This document shows positions 55,430-64,000 of a stretch of 64,000 nucleotides of DNA, in pieces; the stretch's first letter is position 1; each line of letters opens with the position of its first letter. Origin of the DNA: Nocardioides cavernaquae. GTDB taxonomy: Bacteria; Actinomycetota; Actinomycetes; Propionibacteriales; Nocardioidaceae. The notes beneath the pieces are model-generated. The model saw nothing but the letters and a program-made list of their open reading frames with translations. It made no database searches and had not been told where the DNA came from. Made by a program: the position numbers and the translations under genes. The stretch covers positions 1,302,001-1,366,000 of the forward strand of contig NZ_QYRP01000002.1 of assembly GCF_003600895.1 (NCBI RefSeq). Direction: 5' to 3'.

Positions 55430-56641
55430 TCAGATCTTCTGGCCCTTGCCGATGACGACGATGCCGCCGGGGCTGACCGAGAAGCCGCGGCGGCGGTCCT
55501 CGTCGGGGTTGATGCCGATCAGGGTGCCGGGCGGGATCACGACGTTCTTGTCGATGATCGCGTTGCGCACGATCGCGCCGCGGCCGACGACCACGTTGTC
55601 CATCAGCACCGAGCGCTGGACCGTGGAGCCGTCCTCGACTCGGGTGTTGGTGCCGATGACGGAGCTCTCGCAGTTGGCGCCGGAGACGATCGAGCCGGAG
55701 CAGACGATGGAGTCACGGACGGAGGCTCCGTGCACGAACTTCGCGCCCGGCAGCTGGGCGCCGAGGGAGTAGATCGGCCACTGGTCGTTGTAGAGGTTGA
55801 ACTCCGGAACCGCGGAGACAAGGTCGAGGTGGGCCTCGTGGTAGGCGTCGATCGTGCCGACGTCGCGCCAGTAGCCGCGGTCGCTCGGGGTCGAGCCGGG
55901 CACCTCGTTGTCCTTGAAGTCGTAGACGCTGGCGATGCCCTGCTTGACCATCGCGGGGATCAGGTCGCCACCGAGGTCGTGGCGTGAGCCGAGGTCCTTG
56001 GCGTCCGCCTCGAGGGCAGCGATCAGGGCGTCGGCGCTGAAGACGTAGTTGCCCATCGAGGCGAGCACCTCGTTGGGGGAGTCGGCCAGACCCGGCGGGT
56101 CGGCCGGCTTCTCGAGGAACTCCGCGATCCCCACGCCGTCCTCGGCCACCTGGATCACGCCGAACTGGTCGGCACCCTCGCGCGGCACCCGGATGCCGGC
56201 CACGGTCACGCCCGCACCCGAGGCGAGGTGCGCCTCGACCATCTGCGAGGCGTCCATGCGGTAGACGTGGTCGGCGCCGAACACCACGATGACGTCGGGT
56301 CGCTCGTCGACGATCAGGTTCATCGACTGGTAGATCGCGTCGGCGCTGCCGAGGTACCACTGCTTGCCGCGGCGCTGCTGGGCCGGCACCGGCGTCACGT
56401 AGTTGCCGAGCATCGTCGACATGCGCCAGGTCATCGAGATGTGGCGGTCGAGCGAGTGCGACTTGTACTGGGTCAGGACCGCGCACTTGAGGAAGCCGGA
56501 GTTGACCAGGTTGGAGAGCGCGAAGTCGATCAGCCGGTAGCTGCCCGCGAACGGCACCGCCGGCTTGGACCGGTCCTCCGTCAGCGGCATCAGGCGCTTG
56601 CCCTCGCCTCCAGCAAGAACGATGCCGAGGATCCTCGTCAT
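55430..56641 (-). CDS. glgC: Glucose-1-phosphate adenylyltransferase (ADP-glucose pyrophosphorylase)
   Basis: 403-aa enzyme making ADP-glucose from ATP and glucose-1-phosphate, the committed step to glycogen. N-terminal [23 protein letters not shown] is the nucleotidyltransferase signature, [11 protein letters not shown] and [10 protein letters not shown] the sugar and metal sites; the C-terminal left-handed beta-helix (about residues 290-400) has the hexapeptide-like [20 protein letters not shown]. Directly followed by the glycogen synthase gene, so the two form an operon. Confidence 0.94.
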   Translation of the reverse strand: MTRILGIVLAGGEGKRLMPLTEDRSKPAVPFAGSYRLIDFALSNLVNSGFLKCAVLTQYKSHSLDRHISMTWRMSTMLGNYVTPVPAQQRRGKQWYLGSADAIYQSMNLIVDERPDVIVVFGADHVYRMDASQMVEAHLASGAGVTVAGIRVPREGADQFGVIQVAEDGVGIAEFLEKPADPPGLADSPNEVLASMGNYVFSADALIAALEADAKDLGSRHDLGGDLIPAMVKQGIASVYDFKDNEVPGSTPSDRGYWRDVGTIDAYHEAHLDLVSAVPEFNLYNDQWPIYSLGAQLPGAKFVHGASVRDSIVCSGSIVSGANCESSVIGTNTRVEDGSTVQRSVLMDNVVVGRGAIVRNAIIDKNVVIPPGTLIGINPDEDRRRGFSVSPGGIVVIGKGQKI

Positions 56642-56720
56642 GGGCCAACTCCTTCACTGCTCAACCGGGCCACGGGGGCGCAACGGCGTACTTGGGTTTA
56701 TCAAGAACAGGTCCTGCGCG

Positions 56721-56738
56721 CCACCCCCGTGGGGGTGG
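56721..56738 (-). terminator. Hairpin between glgC and the aldo/keto reductase gene
   Basis: CCACCCCC (56721-56728) pairs with GGGGGTGG (56731-56738), a perfect stem 7 bases past the aldo/keto reductase stop on the minus strand. No T-tract. It probably separates the Entner-Doudoroff/reductase transcript from glgC. Confidence 0.55.
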
Positions 56739-56744
56739 ATGCGG

Positions 56745-57674
56745 TCAGGGAAGCGGGGCGCCGCGGGCGGCGAGCCACAGCGAGTACCACTGCTCGTGGC
56801 TGAGCCGTGGGGACTCGGTGGCGGCGTCGGCGCAGGCACGGATCCGCGAAGGGTTGGTGGTGCCGATGACGGGCCGGATCGCGGCCGGGTGGCGCTGCAG
56901 CCACCACAGGACGACGGTCTCGGGCGTGGTGCCGTGGGCCTCCGCCAGCTGCGCGACCAGGTCAGCAACCTGCTCGTCGTTCCCGGACTGCGGGGCACCG
57001 GTGAAGCGGCCGTTGGCGAGCGCGCCCCAGGCCTGGAGCTCGATCGACTGCTCGCGGCAGAACTCGACGGTCCCGTAGGGGAACCCGACCTCGCTCGACG
57101 CTGCCGTGTTGACGAGTACGCCGCCCTCGAGCCAGTCGCGGCGCAGCAGGCTCATCTCCAGCTGGTTGGCGGTGATCGGCACGCTGGTGTGCGCCTGGAG
57201 GGCCGTGATCTGGGCCGCGCTCATGTTGGAGACCCCCACGGCGAGCACCAGGCCCTCGTCGTACAGGGAGGTGAGGGTGGCGCCGATCTCGGCCGGATCC
57301 GTCAGCGGGTCGGGGCGGTGCAGGAGCAGGCTGTCGACGTACGCCGTGCGGAGCCGGTCGAGGCTCTCGTGGACGCGCGCCCGGATCGTCTCCGGACGCA
57401 GGTCGTAGATGCCCGGACCGTCGGGACCGGGCAGCCGGATGCCGCACTTGGTCTGGATCTGGATCCGCGCGCGAAGCCCGCCGTTGCGCGAGAGGAGGTC
57501 GCCGAAGACGGCCTCGGCCGAGCCGTGGCCATAGATGTCCGCGTGGTCGAACGTCGTGATGCCGATGTCGAGAGCGGCGGCGACCGCAGCTTCCGCGGAA
57601 GCGTGATCGGTGGCATCAGGGGTCTGGCCGTCCCAGCGGCCCAGGCCCATGCAGCCATAGATCACCCGGCTCAT
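56745..57674 (-). CDS. Aldo/keto reductase (YdhF-like)
   Basis: 309-aa NADPH-dependent reductase. AKR tetrad visible: Asp and Tyr in [16 protein letters not shown], Lys in TKCGIR, His in [12 protein letters not shown]-binding [12 protein letters not shown] near the C-terminus. It resembles E. coli YdhF. It lies 12 bases downstream of the KDPG aldolase gene on the same strand and is probably co-transcribed with zwf-edd-eda. Not closely related to the YghZ-type enzyme at 20845. Substrate unknown. Confidence 0.88.
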   Translation of the reverse strand: MSRVIYGCMGLGRWDGQTPDATDHASAEAAVAAALDIGITTFDHADIYGHGSAEAVFGDLLSRNGGLRARIQIQTKCGIRLPGPDGPGIYDLRPETIRARVHESLDRLRTAYVDSLLLHRPDPLTDPAEIGATLTSLYDEGLVLAVGVSNMSAAQITALQAHTSVPITANQLEMSLLRRDWLEGGVLVNTAASSEVGFPYGTVEFCREQSIELQAWGALANGRFTGAPQSGNDEQVADLVAQLAEAHGTTPETVVLWWLQRHPAAIRPVIGTTNPSRIRACADAATESPRLSHEQWYSLWLAARGAPLP

Positions 57675-57686
57675 CCCCGTGATCCG

Positions 57687-58307
57687 TCAGCTGCCGGCGA
57701 GCGTTGCGGCGTCGCGGGCGAGCTGCTCGACGGCATCCCAGTCACCAGCAGCGAGCGCGGCGGCGGGCGTCAGCCAGGAGCCGCCGACGCAGCCGACGTT
57801 GGACAGCGCGAGGTAGCTGGCCGCCGTGGCGCGGGTGATGCCGCCGGTCGGGCAGAACCGGACCTGCGGGAGCGGTCCGCCGATGGACTTCAGGTACGCC
57901 GTGCCGCCGGCCGCCTCGGCCGGGAAGAACTTCATCTCGTAGAGGCCGCGGGCGAAGACCGCCAGCACCTCGCTGACGGTCGCGACGCCGGGCAGGAAGC
58001 GGACCCCGGTGTCCTCCATCGCGTCGAGCAGCTCGGGCGTGCTGCCGGGCGACACCAGGAAGGCGGCGCCGGCGTCGACGGCGAGCGCGGCCTGCTTGGG
58101 CTCGACAATCGTGCCGGCGCCGATCAGCACCTCGGGCACCTCGGCGGCGATGGCGCGGATCGCGTCGAGGGCGACCGGGGTTCGCAGCGTCAGCTCGACG
58201 ACCGGAAGGCCTCCGCGGGCCAGGGCGCGGGCAAGGGGAACCGCGTGCGCGAGGTCGTCGATGACGACGACGGGGACGACGGGGACGCGGTCGAGCAGGG
58301 AGGTCAT
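57687..58307 (-). CDS. eda: 2-keto-3-deoxy-6-phosphogluconate aldolase
   Basis: 206-aa class I aldolase that splits KDPG to pyruvate and glyceraldehyde-3-phosphate. The Schiff-base lysine is Lys126 in YEMKFFPAE, and the catalytic glutamate is Glu39 in [16 protein letters not shown] is the phosphate site. It overlaps the phosphogluconate dehydratase gene by 4 bases. It is the last dedicated step of the Entner-Doudoroff pathway. Confidence 0.93.
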   Translation of the reverse strand: MTSLLDRVPVVPVVVIDDLAHAVPLARALARGGLPVVELTLRTPVALDAIRAIAAEVPEVLIGAGTIVEPKQAALAVDAGAAFLVSPGSTPELLDAMEDTGVRFLPGVATVSEVLAVFARGLYEMKFFPAEAAGGTAYLKSIGGPLPQVRFCPTGGITRATAASYLALSNVGCVGGSWLTPAAALAAGDWDAVEQLARDAATLAGS

Positions 58308-60205
58308 GCGTGCTCCTCGATGAGGATCGAATCGATGGGCGTGTTGTCTACGTGTGCCGGTGCGGGCGGAGCGGTGTGTGTGGGAAAGACGCTAGCCCCC
58401 TTGTCGGCGGGGCCGACCTGGCGACGGAAGACGGCGAAGAGGTCGCGGCCGGTGCCGGACCACTCGTCGTCCGTGAGGGCGCGTCCGGTGACGGGGCGTG
58501 CTGCGAGATCGGCGGCGTGGACGTGCAGCTCGACGATGCCGGCCTCGCCGTCGACGGTGATCAGGTCGCCGTCCTGGACGCGGGCGATCGGGCCGCCGTC
58601 AGCGGCCTCGGGCGTCATGTGGATCGCGGCCGGGACCTTGCCCGAGGCACCCGACATGCGGCCGTCGGTGACGATGGCGACCTTCTGCCCGCGGTCCTGC
58701 AGCGAGCTCAGCGCCGGGGTCAGCTTGTGCAGCTCGGGCATGCCGTTGGCCGACGGGCCCTGGTAGCGGATCACCGCGACGAGGTCACCGGTCAGCGTGC
58801 CCTCCTGGAAGGCCAGCAGGAAGTCGGCCTGGTCGTCGAAGACGCGCGCCGGCGCGGTGACGACGCGGTGCTCCGGCTTCACGGCCGAGGTCTTGATGAC
58901 GCTCACGCCCAGGTTGCCGCGCAGGATCCGCAGGCCGCCGTCGGGGGCGAACGGGTCCTCGGCGGAGCGGAGCACGTCGGTGTCGAGGCTCTCGGCCGGG
59001 CCCTCGATCCACTCGACGCCTCCGGCCACGAGCTTCGGCTCGGCGGTGTAGCGGCGCAGGCCGGGACCGGCGACGGTCTTCACGTCCTCGTGCAGCAGCC
59101 CGGCGTCGAGCAGCGTGCGGATGGTGAAGGCGAGCCCGCCAGCGGCGTGGAAGTGGTTCACGTCGGCGCTGCCGTTGGGGTAGATCTTCGCGAGCTGCGG
59201 CACGACCGCCGAGAGGTCGGACAGGTCGTCCCAGGTCAGTGTGATGCCCGCTGCCGCGGCGATCGCGACCAGGTGGAGCGTGTGGTTGGTGGAGCCGCCG
59301 GTGGCGAGCAGCGCGACGCACGCGTTGACGATCGCCTTCTCGTCGACGACCTCGCCGATCGGGGTGAACTCCTCGCCCGCCCAGGTGATCCCGGCGGCGC
59401 GGCGGCCGGCGGCGGCCGTGAGGGCCTCGCGCAGCGGCGTACCGGGGTTGACGAAGCTCGCGCCCGGCAGGTGCAGGCCGAGCACCTCCATCAGCAGCTG
59501 GTTGGAGTTGGCGGTTCCGTAGAAGGTGCAGGTGCCGGCCGAGTGGTACGACGCGGCCTCGGCCTCGAGCAGGGTCTCGCGGGTCACCTTGCCCTCGGCG
59601 TGGAGCTGGCGGACCCGCGACTTCTCCGTGTTCGAGATGCCCGAGGTCATCGGGCCGGCCGGGACGAAGATCGTCGGCAGGTGGCCGAAGGAGAGCGAGC
59701 CGATCAGCAGGCCCGGCACGATCTTGTCGCAGACACCGAGCATCAGCGCGGCGTCGAACATGTCGTGGGAGAGCGCGATCGCGGCCGACATCGCGATGAC
59801 GTCGCGGCTGAAGAGGGAGAGCTGCATGCCGTCGCGGCCCTGCGTGATGCCGTCGCACATCGCGGGGACGCCACCGGCGAACTGGGCGATGGCGCCGGCC
59901 TGCGCGACCGCAGCCTTGAGCTGCGCGGGGTAGGTCTCGAACGGCTGGTGGGCCGAGAGCATGTCGTTGTACGCCGAGACGATGGCGACGTTGGGCATGC
60001 GGCTGCTGCGCAGCGCGGTCTTGTCGGCAGGGCCCGAGGCGGCGAAGCCGTGCGCGAGGTTGGCGCACGCGAGCTGTCCGCGGGCGGGGCCCCGGACGGC
60101 GGCGTCGCGGATCCTCGCGAGGTACGCCGCCCGTCCGGGCTGGCTGCGGTCGGTGATCCGGCGGGTGACCTGATCGAGAACCGGGTTGACGGGTGAGAGT
60201 GACAT
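58304..60205 (-). CDS. edd: Phosphogluconate dehydratase
   Basis: 633-aa IlvD/Edd-family iron-sulfur dehydratase turning 6-phosphogluconate into KDPG. Family stretches: [43 protein letters not shown] and [17 protein letters not shown], holding two of the cluster cysteines; [15 protein letters not shown] near the C-terminus. Length fits Edd (about 600-635) rather than IlvD. ATG 60205 has AAGGAG 9 bases upstream and overlaps the zwf stop by one base (TGATG); the longer frame to 60346 runs back through zwf. Confidence 0.94.
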   Translation of the reverse strand: MSLSPVNPVLDQVTRRITDRSQPGRAAYLARIRDAAVRGPARGQLACANLAHGFAASGPADKTALRSSRMPNVAIVSAYNDMLSAHQPFETYPAQLKAAVAQAGAIAQFAGGVPAMCDGITQGRDGMQLSLFSRDVIAMSAAIALSHDMFDAALMLGVCDKIVPGLLIGSLSFGHLPTIFVPAGPMTSGISNTEKSRVRQLHAEGKVTRETLLEAEAASYHSAGTCTFYGTANSNQLLMEVLGLHLPGASFVNPGTPLREALTAAAGRRAAGITWAGEEFTPIGEVVDEKAIVNACVALLATGGSTNHTLHLVAIAAAAGITLTWDDLSDLSAVVPQLAKIYPNGSADVNHFHAAGGLAFTIRTLLDAGLLHEDVKTVAGPGLRRYTAEPKLVAGGVEWIEGPAESLDTDVLRSAEDPFAPDGGLRILRGNLGVSVIKTSAVKPEHRVVTAPARVFDDQADFLLAFQEGTLTGDLVAVIRYQGPSANGMPELHKLTPALSSLQDRGQKVAIVTDGRMSGASGKVPAAIHMTPEAADGGPIARVQDGDLITVDGEAGIVELHVHAADLAARPVTGRALTDDEWSGTGRDLFAVFRRQVGPADKGASVFPTHTAPPAPAHVDNTPIDSILIEEHA

Positions 60206-61668
60206 CAGCTGACGCTCCTTGTGTGCCAGGTCCGGCCGTCCCGCTCGATGAGGGTGGTCGCAGCGGTCGGTCCGGAGGTGCCGGCGGGGTAGGTCTCGGG
60301 CTGTCGCCCGGCCTCCTCCCACGCGGCGAGGATGGGTTCGGTCCATGCCCAGGCGGCTTCGACCTCGTCACGGCGCATGAAGAGCGTGGGGTTGCCACGC
60401 ACGACGTCCATGAGGAGGCGCTCGTAGGCCTCGGGCGTGCGGCTCGAGAACGTCGCCGCGTAGTTCAGGTCGAGGGAGACCGGGCGCAGGCGGATGCCGC
60501 CGGGGCCGGGTTCCTTCGCGATCAGGTGCAGCTGCATGCCCTCGTCGGGCTGCAGGGTGATGACCAGCCGGTTGGGCTCGGTCGTGCCCTCCGCGTCCGG
60601 GAACATCGGGTGCGGGACCGGACGGAACTGGATCACGATCTCGGAGGTCCGTGCGTCGAGGCACTTGCCGGTGCGCAGGTAGAACGGCACGCCGGCCCAG
60701 CGCCAGTTCTCGATCTCGACCTTCAGCGCCACGAAGGTCTCGGTGGTGCTGTCGGGCCGCTCGCACTCCTCGGCGTACGTCGCGTACTGGCCGGTGGCGG
60801 TGACCTCCGCGGCGTCGGCGGCGGTGATCGGGCGCAGTGCCTTGAGCACCTTGAGCTTCTCGTCGCGGACCGAGTCGCGGTCGACCTGCGTCGGCGGCTC
60901 CATGGCGACCAGGCAGAGCAGCTGGAGCAGGTGGTTCTGCACCATGTCGCGCAGTGCGCCGGAGGTGTCGTAGTAGCCGGCGCGGGCACCGACTCCGATC
61001 GCCTCGGCGACGGTGATCTGGACGTGGTCGATCGCGCGGCCGTTCCACAGCGGCTCGAGCACGGCGTTGGCGAACCGGGTGACGAGGAGGTTCTGGACGC
61101 TCTCCTTGCCGAGGTAGTGGTCGATGCGGAAGATCTGCGACTCGTCGAAGACCGCGCCGACCGCGTCGTTGATGGCGAGGGCGGAGGCCAGGTCGCGGCC
61201 GATGGGCTTCTCGAGCACGACGCGGGAGCGGGCGTTGATCAGGCCGTGCCCCTCGAGGCCGGCCGAGATCGGGCCGAAGAGCGAGGGGGCGCAGGCGAGG
61301 TAGAAGACCCGCACCCTGTCGTTGCCGTGCTCACGACCGGCAACCGGCGGCAGCTTCGCGGTCAGGCCCGCCCAGCTGTGGTCGTCCTGGACGTCGAGGC
61401 TGACGTGCTCGAGCCCCTCGATGAAGGCCTCGGCGGATGCCTGGTCGAGCTCCGCGTTCGGCACGAAGCGCGGGAGCTCGCCGCGGATCTTGTCGCGGTA
61501 GCCGGCGTCATCGAGCCCGGCACGCGAGCAGGCGATGACGCGCGTGCCTTCGGGCAGCTGCCCGTCGCGGTAGCGCTGGTAGAGGGCCGGCAGCAGCTTG
61601 CGGACCGTGAGGTCACCGGTGCCGCCGAACACGACGATGTCGCAGGGGGCGAGTGCGGGGGTTCCCAT
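60205..61668 (-). CDS. zwf: Glucose-6-phosphate 1-dehydrogenase
   Basis: 487-aa enzyme feeding glucose-6-phosphate into the Entner-Doudoroff and pentose phosphate pathways. Rossmann [22 protein letters not shown] at the start, and the active-site [14 protein letters not shown] near residue 170. ATG 61668 (MGTPALAP) has GGAG 8 bases upstream; the frame to 61743 crosses the regulatory gap. It leads the zwf-edd-eda operon and is divergent from a ROK repressor. It produces 6-phosphogluconolactone; no pgl is present in this operon. Confidence 0.94.
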   Translation of the reverse strand: MGTPALAPCDIVVFGGTGDLTVRKLLPALYQRYRDGQLPEGTRVIACSRAGLDDAGYRDKIRGELPRFVPNAELDQASAEAFIEGLEHVSLDVQDDHSWAGLTAKLPPVAGREHGNDRVRVFYLACAPSLFGPISAGLEGHGLINARSRVVLEKPIGRDLASALAINDAVGAVFDESQIFRIDHYLGKESVQNLLVTRFANAVLEPLWNGRAIDHVQITVAEAIGVGARAGYYDTSGALRDMVQNHLLQLLCLVAMEPPTQVDRDSVRDEKLKVLKALRPITAADAAEVTATGQYATYAEECERPDSTTETFVALKVEIENWRWAGVPFYLRTGKCLDARTSEIVIQFRPVPHPMFPDAEGTTEPNRLVITLQPDEGMQLHLIAKEPGPGGIRLRPVSLDLNYAATFSSRTPEAYERLLMDVVRGNPTLFMRRDEVEAAWAWTEPILAAWEEAGRQPETYPAGTSGPTAATTLIERDGRTWHTRSVS

Positions 61669-61728
61669 CAGGGGTCTCCGGGTGATCTGTGTGGTGGCGG
61701 TCACATAAGACGGTAGAGGAACATATGC

Positions 61729-61755
61729 AACGACGCAATACATACTTACGTCGTT
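61729..61755. promoter_or_regulatory. Inverted repeat between zwf and the ROK repressor gene
   Basis: AACGACG (61729-61735) and CGTCGTT (61749-61755) form perfect 7-bp arms with a 13-bp AT-rich spacer. They lie midway in the 132-bp divergent gap, whose central part is AT-rich relative to the window. The spacing is a plausible ROK-repressor target controlling both directions. Confidence 0.55.
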
Positions 61756-61800
61756 CCCATACCTAAGTCATGAATGTTATGCGACGCCCGAGGTGGTTCA

Positions 61801-63003
61801 ATGGCGCGCATGAGTGCTGTCCAAGGGGCGACACCGGCAACGGCCGGCGAGGTCCTTGCCCTGATCCGCAACGGCAGCGCGGTGACGCGCTCCGCGATCG
61901 CCGCCGTCACCGGGCTCTCGCGCACTGCCGTCTCGGCGCGGCTGGCGGTGCTGATGGAGTCCGGGCTCGTCGTCGAGGGCGAGGAGGCTCCCTCCGGCGG
62001 CGGCCGTCCGCCCGCCACCCTTCAGTTCAACAGTGCTGTCGGTGTCGTCTTCGCCGTCGCGATCGGACGCAGTCGGACCCAGCTCGCGGTCTGCGACCTG
62101 GCCGGCAGGATCCAGGCGCAGGACTCGCGTGACCACGCGCCCGGGCTGGCTCCGGGCGCGCGCATGACCGGGATCGTCGAGCGGCTGCGCTCGCTGCTCG
62201 ACGAAGCGGGACGAGGTGTGGCCGACGTCCGCGCGATCGGGATCAGCATCCCCGGCACGGTTGACCACGACGCGGGCGCGAGCCTCGACTCGCCGTTGCT
62301 GCCCGGCTGGGACGGCGTGCCGCTGGCGCCGTTCTTCGCGGAGTTCGCCGATGCCCCTGTGTTCCTCGACAACGACGCCAACGCGCTCGCCGCGTCGGAG
62401 ACCGGGTTCCTGCTGGCGACCTACGACGACCTCCTGCTGGTCAAGGTGTCCACCGGTCTCGGGGTCGGCATCGTCGTACGCGGTGAGCTGGTGCGTGGTG
62501 CCTGGGGTGCCGCCGGCGAGCTCGGCCACCTGAAGTCGGCCGCGGCGGCCGGCCGCACCTGCCGATGTGGCGAGGTCGGTTGTCTGGAGGCCGTCGCCGG
62601 AGGCTGGGCCCTCGTCCAGGAGCTCAGCGCACGCGGCCGCGAGGTCGAGCACGTGCGCGTCCTGGTGGCACTGGCCCGCGAGGGCGATGCCGAGGCGCGC
62701 GCGCTGATCCGCGAGAGTGGTCGCCGGGTGGGCGAGGTGCTGGCCCAGGCCGTCAACCTGCTGAACCCGGCGGCGGTCGTGCTCGGCGGCGACATGGCCG
62801 CGGCCTACGACACCTTCGTGGCGGGCTTCCGGGAGGGCCTCTATGCCAACGCTGCCTCCGTGGCGACGCGCAGGCTCCAGGTGCTGCAGTCGACCCACGG
62901 CGAGGAGGCCGGCATTGTCGGCTGCACGTCGATGGCGGTGGAGTCGCTGCTCGAGCCAGCACGCCTTGACCGAATGCTCGCCCGCCCGCTCGCGCGGGCC
63001 TAG
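61801..63003 (+). CDS. ROK-family transcriptional repressor
   Basis: 400-aa regulator: N-terminal winged helix (TRSAIAAVTGLSRTAVSARLAVL, about residues 23-45) fused to a ROK sugar-binding domain with FLDNDANALA, VSTGLGVGIV, ELGHLK and zinc motif CRCGEVGC. This layout is that of NagC/Mlc/XylR-type repressors. ATG 61801 has GAGGTG 5 bases upstream; ATG 61810 is an alternative. Divergent from zwf, so it probably controls the Entner-Doudoroff operon in response to a sugar such as glucose. Kinase activity is doubtful in fused ROK proteins. Confidence 0.9.
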   Translation: MARMSAVQGATPATAGEVLALIRNGSAVTRSAIAAVTGLSRTAVSARLAVLMESGLVVEGEEAPSGGGRPPATLQFNSAVGVVFAVAIGRSRTQLAVCDLAGRIQAQDSRDHAPGLAPGARMTGIVERLRSLLDEAGRGVADVRAIGISIPGTVDHDAGASLDSPLLPGWDGVPLAPFFAEFADAPVFLDNDANALAASETGFLLATYDDLLLVKVSTGLGVGIVVRGELVRGAWGAAGELGHLKSAAAAGRTCRCGEVGCLEAVAGGWALVQELSARGREVEHVRVLVALAREGDAEARALIRESGRRVGEVLAQAVNLLNPAAVVLGGDMAAAYDTFVAGFREGLYANAASVATRRLQVLQSTHGEEAGIVGCTSMAVESLLEPARLDRMLARPLARA

Positions 63004-63012
63004 TCTGCAGTC

Positions 63013-63249
63013 ATGTTCTCAGGTGCTGCGGTCTTCGTCCTCGTCCTTCTCGTGCTGATGCTGGCCTTCTTCGTCTGGTGGGTGCTGATGCTCATCGACG
63101 CCCTCAAGGTGTCCGACGCGACCTGGTCGGCGGCCGGCGAGAGCAAGATCCTCTACGTCCTGCTGATGGTCTTCCTGGGCGTGATCGGCACGATCTTGTA
63201 CGTCGTGATCGCCCGTCCGAAGCTTCGTCTGCAGAGTTCTTCGGCCTGA
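63013..63249 (+). CDS. Small two-helix membrane protein (PLDc_N-like)
   Basis: 78-aa protein with two hydrophobic segments (about residues 6-28 and 46-67) separated by a polar loop with a conserved tryptophan. The WWVLMLIDAL and VIGTILYVVIARP ends resemble the PLDc_N domain (PF13396) that occurs alone in small actinobacterial membrane proteins. Starts 9 bases after the ROK gene and may be co-transcribed. No function known. Confidence 0.7.
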   Translation: MFSGAAVFVLVLLVLMLAFFVWWVLMLIDALKVSDATWSAAGESKILYVLLMVFLGVIGTILYVVIARPKLRLQSSSA

Positions 63250-63257
63250 CGTGATCA

Positions 63258-63273
63258 ACTGGTCTAGACCGGA
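63258..63273. promoter_or_regulatory. DasR-type (GntR) site-like palindrome
   Basis: ACTGGTCTAGACCGGA contains the 10-bp perfect palindrome GGTCTAGACC and matches 13 of 16 positions of the DasR responsive element A(C/G)TGGTCTAGACCA(C/G)T known from Streptomyces. It lies just after the small membrane protein gene, in a convergent gap, so it is not in a promoter position. Confidence 0.35.
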
Positions 63274-63320
63274 CACTGGAAAGCGGGACAACCCGGGCGT
63301 TCCTGTCGCAAGATCTTCCT

Positions 63321-63352
63321 GAACCCGCGGTGACCCGAGACGCCGCGGGTTC
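63321..63352. terminator. Bidirectional terminator-like hairpin
   Basis: GAACCCGCGG (63321-63330) pairs perfectly with CCGCGGGTTC (63343-63352), 12-base loop, with GCCTATTT after it. It lies between the convergent small membrane protein gene and the minus-strand gene at 63429 and can serve both. Confidence 0.65.
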
Positions 63353-63428
63353 GCCTATTTCCGGGCAAGTGCGGGGCGCGTTCTCCCGCCAGATCCCGGG
63401 TGCTGCGGGACGAGCTGCTGGCCGGTCG

Positions 63429-64000
63429 TCAGACCTGCTGAGTGGGGGAGAGCAGCTCCTCGAGCACGTTGCTGAACTCGTAGTCCTCGAGCAGCGGGCG
63501 GGTCGGAGGCAGCTTCTCCCCGACCAGTACGGCGCGCAACCGGGCCGTCGCCGCTCCGATCAGCCGCTGGTGGGCGGTGCGGGTGGCGCGAGGGGTGTCG
63601 GACAGGTCGAAGAAGCCGACCATCGTGGCGATCTCGTTGATCCGGACCAACGACATCCGGATGTCCAGGGGGAGCTCCACGCCCGACATGCCGACAGTGC
63701 CGATCGCGACGACGTTGATCTGCTGGTCTCCGCCCTTGGCCCAACCGGTCGTGTCCGTGGTGACGTCGAAGTCCCAGGCCGTGCCGTCGTCATCCTTCGT
63801 GTGCACGGACGTGCAGGTCTTGAAGCTGGCTGCGAGCGCGTCGAACGCCCTCTCGGCTGCCGCCGCGTCGCCAGCCCCGGAGGTGACCGAGTTGAAGACG
63901 CCGGGCAGGCCCGGGTCGCGTTTCGCGGAGAAGCTGATCTCCACGTCGTCCGCGCCTCCGCCGGCGACGTCGTCCGGCGTGAGGCAACCCCAGTCGGCGT
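63429..64000 (-). CDS. Unrecognised protein, N-terminal part outside window
   Basis: The minus-strand frame is open to the window edge (about 190 residues visible), ending in EELLSPTQQV. Beyond the internal GTG at 63944 the frame continues with ADWGCLTPDDVAGGGADD, so the real start is further upstream. The visible part has mixed alpha/beta character with FKTCTSVHTKDDDGTAWDFDV and two cysteines (one in WGCLTPDD, one in KTCTS) that could form a disulfide. The composition and pattern resemble exported lipoproteins or PknH-like sensor domains of actinobacteria, but I cannot assign a family. Confidence 0.6.
   Translation of the reverse strand, partial: ADWGCLTPDDVAGGGADDVEISFSAKRDPGLPGVFNSVTSGAGDAAAAERAFDALAASFKTCTSVHTKDDDGTAWDFDVTTDTTGWAKGGDQQINVVAIGTVGMSGVELPLDIRMSLVRINEIATMVGFFDLSDTPRATRTAHQRLIGAATARLRAVLVGEKLPPTRPLLEDYEFSNVLEELLSPTQQV

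Overview
This window is chromosomal DNA from a high-GC actinobacterium. Dense genes, frequent 4-nt ATGA overlaps, GTG starts, the actinobacterial-type glycogen synthase, DUF4032, DUF2236 and ROK/LacI-rich sugar loci all suggest Nocardioidaceae (Nocardioides-like); this taxonomic call is inference from style and protein families. I found no rRNA, tRNA, CRISPR array, transposase or phage gene.

Layout. (1) 1-3.9 kb: the end of a CUT2 sugar ABC operon (ATPase, permease), a ROK glucokinase and an opposing Gfo/Idh/MocA oxidoreductase. (2) 3.9-12 kb: an unrelated block with a DUF2236/MpaB-type oxygenase, a hotdog thioesterase, a TetR regulator divergent from an MMPL exporter, an SRPBCC protein, a quinone-oxidoreductase-like enzyme, a Dabb-domain protein and a patatin-like lipase. 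(3) 12.1-54.2 kb: a sucrose, fructan, raffinose and alpha-glucoside utilisation island. (4) 54.3-57.7 kb: glycogen synthase, ADP-glucose pyrophosphorylase and an aldo/keto reductase. (5) 57.7-63.0 kb: an Entner-Doudoroff operon (zwf-edd-eda) divergent from a ROK repressor. (6) 63.0-64 kb: a small membrane protein and the 3' part of an unrecognised secreted-type protein.

The island has three CUT1 ABC importers, each next to its own glycosidases and a near-identical MsmX-type ATPase (starts 18838, 36645, 50929). Module A (13.1-26.6 kb): LacI, binding protein, two permeases, GH32, MsmX, fructokinase, aldo/keto reductase, GH36 alpha-galactosidase, a UDPGP-family pyrophosphorylase and galactokinase. 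This reads as uptake and complete breakdown of raffinose-family oligosaccharides, with galactose re-entering through a pyrophosphorylase rather than GalT. Module B (27-42.2 kb): cytosolic GH32, binding protein, two permeases, LacI, a secreted multi-domain GH32, a second cytosolic GH32, MsmX, LacI, then a lipoprotein GH32 divergent from a secreted GH68 levansucrase. It can both make and degrade levan outside the cell. Module C (44.7-54.2 kb): LacI divergent from a GH13 alpha-glucosidase, binding protein, two permeases, MsmX, a second fructokinase and DUF4032. Between B and C lies a mannitol 2-dehydrogenase with a DeoR regulator.

Palindromes next to each regulator give a candidate regulatory map: AGAAACGTTTCT for module A, TAAACG-type sites for the first part of module B, TTGCAAATCGTTTTGCAA between the levan genes, GCAAACGTTTAC for module C, and four TGCCCGNNCGGGCA-type sites around the mannitol dehydrogenase/DeoR pair. 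Fructose and glucose from these modules would be phosphorylated by the two PfkB fructokinases and the ROK glucokinase and could drain into the Entner-Doudoroff operon or glycogen synthesis in the same window.
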